The notes beneath the pieces were generated by a model, which ran no database searches, was not told the origin of the DNA, and saw only the letters and a program-made list of their open reading frames with translations. From Cheiracanthium punctorium (taxonomy: Eukaryota; Arthropoda; Arachnida; Araneae; Cheiracanthiidae), in NCBI GenBank assembly GCA_038373885.1, contig JAWZYV010011610.1, positions 434,001-498,000 on the forward strand: a stretch of 64,000 nt of DNA, given 5' to 3'. The translations under genes and the position numbers were made by a program. Positions 56,375-64,000 of the stretch are shown here, piece by piece (the stretch's first letter is position 1; every line of letters starts with the position of its first letter).

Positions 56375-58234
56375 TGTTGAGGTTTTTTGCCGGGATACTT
56401 TTACAATATCGGAATCACTGTCACTTTTCTAGCCTTTATTTTTATCGATTACACTCTTTAAAATCTTTCCATCTGTAGAATGTGAAGTATAGTAGATCGT
56501 TGATAATCCTGATTCATTGTGACTAAACCTTATCAGGATCATCAAAACGTATTTTATGTGTTTACTTTTGTTTGCACAAAATATAGGCACGAACAAAAAG
56601 TAAAAGCATATAGTTTTACTATAAATTTTTACTACTGTCTGCTGTTTTTTAGAAAGCAGACAGCTGTTTTGGGCCTAACAAGGAAACCCTTTGTCTGTGC
56701 TGATGATAACAAACAGCAACAAAATAAGAGGTTCAAAAAATTGATTTAAAATTTTTCATTAATAGGCACTGGCAATGGATTTCTTTATCTATATATCACT
56801 TTAACATTTTTTTCTTCTTCACAGGAACTGAATTATACATGAGCGGGATTTTTGACGTCCGAATTATCGACGTTTTACTGTAATGAACAACTCTCCATCC
56901 ATTTCTGAAAAGTTGGAGTGATGTACAAGCACATGTAATCCGTTCCTCTTTCCCTACTGTCCTGTTCAATTCTATCTTCTATCTCAGGTATCTTCATCTC
57001 TTTTTCATCATCCGGATTGATCGAGTTTCTGTACAGGGAAAGTTGTTTTTTTATACCTAAAAGGAAATGATGTTTTCTTTCCCGGGCGAAGATTGGCGCA
57101 TTCAGTTAGTTTATAATAAACGAATGCAAATATCATTATGCAAGAAAATACGAAACAAAATGCAGATTTTTTTAAAAAAATTCAAATTGTTCCAATTTAT
57201 GCATGTGACATTCAACGTACATTTGCCAAAAACTTCCAAAATTATTTGTAATGGTCCACATGGGTTTTTATTTTTTCCAACACAGGAAAAAAGGCAGTTT
57301 AAATAAAATAATAAAAAACTTTGAAAAATAACACCATAAAAGTTCCTTGAACGCCCATATAGCTATTTCGATCAAAAACTTTTTATGATACACTATTTTT
57401 TATACTCGTGTTAATAAAATAAAAATAGTACACACTTTGTAGTCCAATCCCTAAAACAAAACAAAAGAAATCCTTTGAAATCCGGGATTTTTTTATTACA
57501 GCTTCTATTGCTTTTGAAATAACCGATTCATTAAGCTTTTAGTCCCGTTAACTCTAGTCCTATTTCACAAAATCTGATTTTATTCCATGTAATCGCACAG
57601 GAATTCACGCTTGTGGAAAAATTGTAACAAAATACTGAAACTGGGAAAATTCAAAAGCGATTAAAAAAAAAAAAAATCTTATTGCAATTCGTCCACTGTG
57701 TTCCGTAGCTCTCTCGCCTTTTATAGATATCGTTTACTGTTTTGTGAGGCCACCCCATATCCACTGAATGAACATTCAAGTGTCAGTCAAATATTTTCGG
57801 AATTTCGATAGCGACCTGTCACACCTGTCGGCAACATATCTCGAATCGACACTTTTTATCAAATGGGATGTGAAAATACACAGAAATTGTCTGTCTGTAG
57901 ATGACTCATTTGTAGTATTTCAGAATTCCAGGCAATAGTTCTGAAGCAAATAGTTGGAAATATGAAATAGTTAAAACTTTTCATGCAAAATGTTCATAAA
58001 ATAACACACATAAAAGATGCGTATCGTTCTAAAAAAAGAACACGAGTTTTTTTATAATTTTTAAATTATATTTCAGCTTTTAAACACAAGTTTCTTTTAT
58101 TTATTTATATATTTATTTTTTGGTTCAGTGGGAAATAATCTAGATTTTTAGCTTTGATTATTAGTCCTGGATTGCTCTTATTAGCTCTATATATGGCTAT
58201 CCCCGCCCCTCCCTCCCACCTCCAGTAGTAAGAG
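56375..58234. other. Noncoding stretch, no gene recognised
   Basis: AT-rich with A runs; frames of 76-79 codons (56519, 57067) lack domains. Confidence 0.45.
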
Positions 58235-58238
58235 TTAA

Positions 58239-58543
58239 CCCTTTGAGGCGCAACCCTTTCCCAATGCTGAAAAAAGGGCAGCTGTTGCCATCGCTCGACT
58301 TAACTACCATCAAGATGGCGGACGATCGAAACCTTCTCGCGTGCCACAGATCTAGAGACCCCTCTTTTGACGACAGCTGGCTGTGCCCGCGCACAGTGAT
58401 GGCTGTGCCGCACAGCCAGCTGCCTCTAGGTCTGTGGCACGCGATGAACGTTTCGATCGTCCGCCATCTTGCTGGTAGTTAAGTCGAGCTATGGCAACAG
58501 CTGCCCTTTTTTCAGCATTGGGAAAGGGTTGCGCCTCAAAGGG
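58239..58543. mobile_element. piggyBac-like fold-back MITE, copy 8 (305 bp)
   Basis: Perfect TTAA at 58235-58238 and 58544-58547. Both ends are the same sequence inverted, CCCTTTGAGGCGCAACCC, and the arms are nearly identical for over 100 bp each (CCCAATGCTGAAAAAAGGGC, CAAGATGGCGGACGATCG) around a GC-rich tip with CTGGCTGTGC repeats. It consists of two 3' halves of the asymmetric form head to head. Confidence 0.9.
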
Positions 58544-58547
58544 TTAA

Positions 58548-60257
58548 CCCTATCAGCCGTACTGAGTTATTTAAAAAAAAACCTTTCAATTTAAGTTTCC
58601 ATCTTCAACGTCTGTGGGCAAAGATGGCGTCAACCTTGGATGCGTCACGAGCATTTTAGGCTCGTTTGAGATTAACCAGACTCTCAATGGGGTAAATGGA
58701 TTAGATAATGGAAAAGACAGGGCAGGGTAGGAAAGAGATGTGGAAAAAAAGAAAAAAATAAGAAAGGTCCTTTCTTTTTTCGTAAATGGAAAACGGATCC
58801 TGCTTCTCATGAATGAAAATCTCCGCTCCTCTAACGAAAGGAAGGGAGTAAGGAAACTGGATAATAAAAAGAAAATAAACACTCTCGTAAAAATAGACGG
58901 GTGTAAGGCAGAGAGAAGATACGAAGAGACTATTTTTAATAACATCTACATGTTTCGTGTCCCAGGAGCGAAGTTCTCGGGCTGCGACTGATGAACCATT
59001 TTTTTTTTTTTTTTTTCTTCTTTCGACAACGGAACAGCCAGAACGTGTTCGAGTAGAAATTTCCAAAGAGAAGAAAAAGAATCACAAGAGAAGGATGGGG
59101 AGAGATCACGCCAGCAACGCAATATTAAGTTGGAAATTTAGATTGACGGCGAAGGGTTGGAAGCATCTGTTAAAAGTCTCATCTTCTGGCGATCAAACAG
59201 CCGCAATGATGCAATGACGTCACTAGCTTAATAGGCTCCCCCTTTTGTACGAGTTCTAAAACTGGGCGATATCTTTTCTTCAAAAAATAAAATATGTTCA
59301 AATCTTGATACCTTTTTTGTTGTTGTTGTTGTTAATTTGTTTATTAAGTAACTTCAATGAATTGAATGCAAGCCTAAAGGTTTTACTAAATTTTGTAATA
59401 ATAAGTGTAAGGATTCTTATGTGCTCGCGGCCTCTCGGGCTTGGGACATTACCTGGCATTTTGGTCTCCCTGCCACCCTATTGTTACACCCCTGAGGTTG
59501 TGGGATCAGCTATCCCCATTACTTCTGGGTGTTGAATTGTTTTAGTTTACTCTATTTAATGCGCATTTTATTTGCATAAGTGTCAGTCACTCGCTTATCA
59601 CTGCCGCACGTAGCCATCTTGATTTTTTGCAGTACAGTGCATGACACATAGACTTTGCTAGAGTCATATTTTTTGTTACTTCTGTTAATAAATAATAAGT
59701 TATTATATTTGATCATAATTTATTAATTATTCATTTATTATAATGAATTATCAAAGCAGTTTTTTAACGAAAAAATGACAGGAGTCTAGACCTCTTGGAC
59801 TCCTATGCGCAAAAAGGTCCAGTTCAGACATACGTTAATACTTATTATGAGGCCAGCCTCCGAGCCTCCCCTAAAAGTTTGTGCCAATCGTTATGAGACA
59901 CCTCAACGGACACTCTGTATATACTATAGCATACTCCTGACCTGACGAACCAATCTTTTTGGTCGGTATTCACCAGATGTAACGTGAATACGCGTTAGAA
60001 CACCTTAAAAAGCCCCTTAACAACACCCCTTCCTAGGGAGATAGCTCTTGCGTAACTTTGTCTCAACACAAGAACCCGTCAGTACTAGTAAATAAAAGAA
60101 TTGGCGAGAGGGGGGAATTATTTTCTTTTTTTCAAAGTAAAATATTTTGGACCCTTGAAACATTTGGGGGTTTTTACGCACAAATTTACCAGTGCTAATG
60201 GAAAATCAGGGCCTTCACTTTTGCCTTTTTACAGCAAGCCCTTTGGAATAGATCAGA
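58548..60257. other. Noncoding; candidate conserved patch, SINE piece
   Basis: 58600-58680 and 59085-59240 are GC-richer and unique (for example ATGATGCAATGACGTCAC, a CRE-like site at 59206-59223). CTGGGCGATATC at 59261 is an orphan hAT-Ac-like end. Opposed frames of 119-121 codons on the minus strand at 58586-59066 are T-rich and Leu/Phe-rich without a domain. Confidence 0.35.
59930..60062 (+). repeat. SINE fragment
   Basis: AGATGTAACGTGAATACGC, TTAGAACACCTTAAAAAG and CCTAGGGAGATAGCTCTTG correspond to the SINE body at 12757 and 27313 in the opposite orientation. The head is missing. Confidence 0.6.
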
Positions 60258-60261
60258 TTAA

Positions 60262-60605
60262 CTCTTTAACGCGAAGTGTCCCTGTTGTGAGGACACAACT
60301 AAGACATTTTGGCTGTTTTGATTAACGAATAATAAATTTGATTTCAATGAAATATTCAACATATCTTGATAGACTGCCCGATGTTGAAAAAGTGCAGCCG
60401 ATGCCATCGCACGATTTAACTACCAGCACGATGGCGGTCGATCGAATCGCCCAGTGCATGCCACAGAGCTCAAGAACCTTTTTGACACAACCGGGTGTGC
60501 GGCACCGCGCAGCCAGCTGTGTCAAAACGCTGACTGGGCGATTCAATCGACCGCCATCTTGCTGGTAGTTAAATCGTGCGATGTTAACGGTTGCACTTCA
60601 AAGGC
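60262..60605 (+). mobile_element. piggyBac-like MITE, copy 9 (344 bp), subfamily
   Basis: TTAA at 60258-60261 and 60606-60609. The left end CTCTTTAACGCGAAGTGTCC, then a GTGTCC-CTGTTGTGA-GGACAC hairpin. The 3' half is a fold-back with ATGGCGGTCGATCGAATCG inverted in the other arm. The right end is shortened (GCACTTCAAAGGC). Closest to the copies at 10589 and 44003. Confidence 0.8.
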
Positions 60606-60609
60606 TTAA

Positions 60610-61360
60610 CCCGTGTGTCACGTCTGATATCTGGCACAGTTCGAAGGAGCAAGCCCGCTGGGTCGTGAGCCTCCCTGTCTAGACCGAGAGCGAATCGCTG
60701 TCTCCTTCACTTTACCTGTGGCGCGGCAATTAATAAAGGGTTGGGGAAGACATTACGGGATCTGAATGAAGATCTTCATTTGGGGCCCGAGTTCCAAAGG
60801 GGTGGTCCGGGAGCAATTATATCTGTATGCGCGGCGATCTCCTGAGGTCCGACGGCAATTACGTGCGCTGGGGTACGGCTTCAAAGGCGGTGGCGGCCGG
60901 GTATGCGAGGAATGCGCCACAAGGTACACTACTTGAACCGTAAAAAGTAAATGAGCAGAATGGGTCGGGTGGAAGAAGGAGTGGGAGCGATAATTTATAA
61001 TTGTCCCAACGGAATGTCGGGCCGGTGTTACACACGGGGCTGATGGAGTTATTTTGGGAATTTGTTTTGGGTCTGAAATCGGTATAATGGTGACGGAAAA
61101 GAAATATGCTTTCTAAATGGGGTGTCGTTGAAGGTTTGCTCCACTTCATTTGAACAACCTAAAGAACTCCACTATCTAGGAAGAATTTTTTTTTAAAATC
61201 TTTTTCCCCTTTTTTCAAGGGCATTGCTGAATTTTACAGATAAATAGTTTATTACAAGGCTATGATGATGATTTGGATGAGTTATTTGACTGTCGATGTT
61301 ACAGTGGGATGACCGGATGATCCGCTCGTCTTGACTATAAATGATTTTTTTTTTAAGGCT
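60610..61360. other. GC-richer unique stretch, possibly conserved noncoding
   Basis: 60640-61150 is the most GC-rich non-repeat block in the window, with repeated GGCAATTA/GCAATTAT words (60726, 60814, 60853) that suit homeodomain sites. No frame is convincing (96-codon minus frame at 60859-61149 without domain). Confidence 0.3.
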
Positions 61361-61826
61361 CACCAATGGCTGAGCGATTTGCGCTCTCAACTAGGAAGGC
61401 GATCTCCCGACCAGCGGACGATCGCATAGCTCTTTGAGCTGGGAGACGGAAGGTGCCTCGGTCAGAACCATGTCTCGTCCGCCGACCTAGCCGTTCGGAG
61501 TTTTCTGTGGTTTCCTCCGAAACTTAGAGTAAATACGGGTTAGGGCCCCTTAGAAAGACCCCTATGGAGGGCACTCCCACCCATCGGCCTAGATCACTCT
61601 CGTAGATAATTTGGTCGTAATAGCACAACACACTCAATTGGGAGACGGAAGATGCCTGGTTCAAATTCAGGTCACGTCTTTGGACCTAACCGCTAGGAGT
61701 TTTCCGTGGTTTTCTACAAAACTTCGCGTAAATACGGGTTAGGAACCTTTAAGAAGTCCCCCAAGGAGGGTAACAGTCCCCCCCTTGGAGCATTGTCCTC
61801 GCGTAGATAATCGGCCGTAATCACAC
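61361..61826 (+). repeat. Two SINE copies in tandem
   Basis: The first starts with a tRNA-like GGCTCACCAATGGCTGAGCG and has body CGGAGTTTTCTGTGG, AAATACGGGTTAGG and CCCCTTAGAAAGACCC. A second body starts near 61637 with box B GGTTCAAATTC (61658-61668), then GGAGTTTTCCGTGG, AAATACGGGTTAGG and CGTAGATAAT. The bodies share the arrangement of the other SINEs in the window. Confidence 0.65.
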
Positions 61827-61829
61827 ATT

Positions 61830-62118
61830 TACGTTTGCATAAAGGATTTTAAAGTGAGTATTAAACTCTAAAATTCCACCGTTCCATATGGATGTTTACA
61901 CACACGCATACATGTGCGATCTAATTGCACCGTGTTTGTTGTACATATACACTGCACTAGTTTGAGTTTGCAGATCAACGAACTTTCACATGCTAACGTA
62001 GAAAAACGACAATCTCTCTAAATCATAAGATATAACGCCAAGCTAAAGAGAAATAATAACATGGGTCCGGATTAATGTTGCTTTTTCGTATGGTCTTGCC
62101 GAAACTCCTGAAGAATGC
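61830..62118. other. Noncoding stretch, no gene recognised
   Basis: AT-rich, nothing further supported. Confidence 0.45.
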
Positions 62119-62963
62119 TGTTACGCATTTTCGGTTTGTTCTGCATTCCGGAGGTTGAAAATAGTCTAAAATTCGAATTCTACGCGTTAAATAATTAAAT
62201 TTTGCATTTTGTTGCATCAGAATCGGTTAACGCGAGATATGGAGTTTTGTGTTTCCCCCAATTGTTAACATAGAGTTTTCTAGAAATCTCGAGAAATATT
62301 GATGCTGTAGCATAACGAACTTCACTTTTGGAGACTTATATTTGGCGGCATTTCGCCAAAAAGTCGTTAAGCGGCAACAGTTCGGACATTTCGCGCGATT
62401 TTGGCAATGGGTCCTGTAATGTTTGTTTCCCTGAATTAGTTTTACGCAATAGCCTAGTATTACTCATTTACATTTTCATGACGTAATCAAAATGGGGATT
62501 CTTCGAGAAATTGCTCTTTCTGGAAATTTCACCTAACTGCTGCAACATCTACAAATAGCACGAAAGATAGACCAAAGAATTAGTCGTCAACGAACTCCGT
62601 GCGTTAGTTTGCTGTGACTGCCGTGAGAAGCAGACGCATTCTGCGAGAGCATAACGCTCTCTATTGCCGCTTATAGAAGCAATATTTTTTGTTTTTAGAA
62701 GCTTGTTTTTGAGTGATGTGTGTGAATTCTTCATTGCTGAGTCCTGAGAGACTGTTGATGATTTCCCTGACTGTTCCCGGACTGTTATATGGAAGTTACT
62801 GGCCGTTCGTACCTGTGAATTTGTACAGCAGATTGTTCGACGGAGTTCAAGAAGCAATACAATTTGTGTTCCATCCTGACAAGTGGACTTTTTACTAGAA
62901 CTTTCTATGTACACTGAGCTTCAGAACGACGAACCCAAGATTTAAGCAGAGTTTTCTGCAACA
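62119..62963 (+). repeat. LTR, relative of the one at 41139
   Basis: Starts TGTTACGCATTTTCGG and ends TTCTGCAACA. Shares long blocks with 41139-42062: AAATAATTAAATTTTGCATT, GAACTTCACTTTTGGAGACT, AAAAAGTCGTTAAGCGGCAA and GACGAACCC. Flanking tetramers (ATGC, ATAA) do not match, so it is either older or not a simple solo LTR. No internal retroelement genes are adjacent. Confidence 0.6.
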
Positions 62964-64000
62964 ATAAGAAATCTGGCATGAATGTGAATCTTTAATATAG
63001 GTGCGAAATTAGACAGCATTTTCGTAACCTATGGGGGTTAAAGGGGCCAAAATGGTCTTTTCTCATATATCTCTCAGAGAAAAAATACATATCCATAAAA
63101 TTCTTGCAGTGAAATACAATACTCACGAATGCCTAAAAATCAATTTCAGAATATTTTGAAATTCGTCCTCCAAAGAGGACAGACGGTCACCCTCCCCCTT
63201 CTTTCTTGAAAGACACAATGGAACATCCGAGGTCGGATAGCCCCATAATTTGGACACTTTTCTGTGGTACGGAACATAACTATAATATAGAAATATACCT
63301 GTGTAAGTTAAACACTTCTGAAAGTTGGACACTTTTTGAGGTAACCGCAGATATCCAACATACGGAAGTTTCACTGTGCATTATCTATAAAATTCTTGCT
63401 TTGGAATGTAAAAAATATGAATTCTATGCTTAGGCTCAGCTTGCTTGTAATTAAAAAGTTTATGAAAATTAATTAATTAATTTACTTATTTATTATTATT
63501 ATTATTATTTTGATGTAATAACATCTAAATAAGAAAGTCTTGTATTACACCTGTAAAAATTATAATCTTGTATCATTTTTAAACTTGGATGATTTTTTCT
63601 TAAAAATAATTATTGATGAAAAGGTTTCGTTGAGGACTGTGGGGAGGGAAGGAGTAAAAAGTTCATGTGATAATAAAAGTCAGGGCAAAAATGAATCACT
63701 TCTCAAAAGATATACAAAAATGGGATGAACTTTTATATCAACTTAAAGGTGTTCCTGTTGTAAAGCGATAGACCCCACAGGAATTGTTAACAACTTCAAA
63801 AACGAACTAATGTTAAGCACTCGAAACAATTAATAATGTTTCTCCACTAACAGTACTATAAAATAATATTAACAGTCAAACTATATGACCTACTAAACAC
63901 AAAAATTGGACGGTGTTACCTGTTTATGGAAACGCTGTTGAATTCTGTTTAGCATTTTGCCCTGAGTATTCCGTAACTCTTACAGGTTCATTGCTTGTAA
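62964..64000. other. Noncoding; pogo-like repeat and TTA microsatellite
   Basis: 63220-63376 is the inverted relative of 5053-5785, ending TTTCACTG (minus-strand CAGTGAAACTTCCG). (TTA)n lies at 63485-63509. The rest is AT-rich to the window end. Confidence 0.45.

Noticed and set aside
58586..59066. Two minus-strand frames of 119 and 121 codons
   Set aside because: They overlap in different frames, are Phe/Leu/Ser-rich from T-rich sequence, and show no motif.
62549..62914. 121-codon minus-strand frame
   Set aside because: Lies antisense inside an LTR; the related LTR at 41139 carries only a shorter piece of it.
41135..62967. One 21-kb LTR retrotransposon bounded by two LTRs
   Set aside because: The LTRs are too diverged, flanks do not match, and the DNA between them is unrelated elements with no gag or pol.

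Overview
This window reads as AT-rich eukaryotic nuclear DNA with no convincing protein-coding gene. It contains no bacterial operon, no complete rRNA or tRNA gene, and no large open reading frame; the longest ORF is 189 codons and matches no family I recognise. What fills it is a dense, multiply nested set of short transposable elements: hAT-type MITEs with 8-bp target duplications, TTAA-flanked piggyBac-like MITEs and fold-back derivatives, tRNA-derived SINEs, a non-autonomous Helitron, LTRs without internal genes, and one large fold-back element with a satellite array. This composition fits an invertebrate, most likely an arthropod and perhaps a chelicerate. That is inference from style, because no gene fixes the taxon.

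Layout. 1-10 kb holds three hAT MITEs (1565, 3009, 3329), the first piggyBac-like MITE (3826), a hAT-Ac element (5131) and a tRNA-like SINE head (5791). 9.3-14 kb holds a decayed hAT with a remnant of transposase C-terminus (9300-10001), a fold-back MITE (10589), another hAT MITE (12503) and a SINE. 14.19-17.55 kb is a composite: a palindromic element whose left arm is split by a Helitron carrying about ten CTCF-like motifs. 18.1-20 kb has a poly(A)-tailed SINE with perfect TSDs and an element with arms built of AAGCTTG repeats. 20-34 kb alternates apparently single-copy DNA with a hAT (20971), an 88-bp-TIR element (23408), a piggyBac-like MITE (24130), a triple nest (26547-27679) and a double nest (33103-33535).

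34.4-35.7 kb contains two different hAT elements inserted at the same 8-bp target. 37.7-40.4 kb is a 2.7-kb hAT with two nested elements, sitting in the TATA region of an LTR-like sequence; a solo LTR follows at 41139. 44.7-47.3 kb is a nest of hAT elements up to three deep. 48.28-50.50 kb is the most striking object: a hAT MITE split by a 2.05-kb fold-back element with a 9-bp TSD, about 250-bp inverted arms and about ten 145-bp tandem units. 50.5-64 kb holds scattered hATs, two more piggyBac-like MITEs, SINEs, a second LTR and several GC-richer stretches that could be conserved noncoding DNA.

Most boundaries rest on exact or near-exact TSDs and TIRs read directly from the sequence. Family names rest on the known TSD length and terminal motifs of hAT (8 bp, CAGNG or TAGAGATG ends), piggyBac (TTAA, CCC/GGG), Helitron (A|T, TC...hairpin-CTAG) and MULE/fold-back (9 bp, long TIR).
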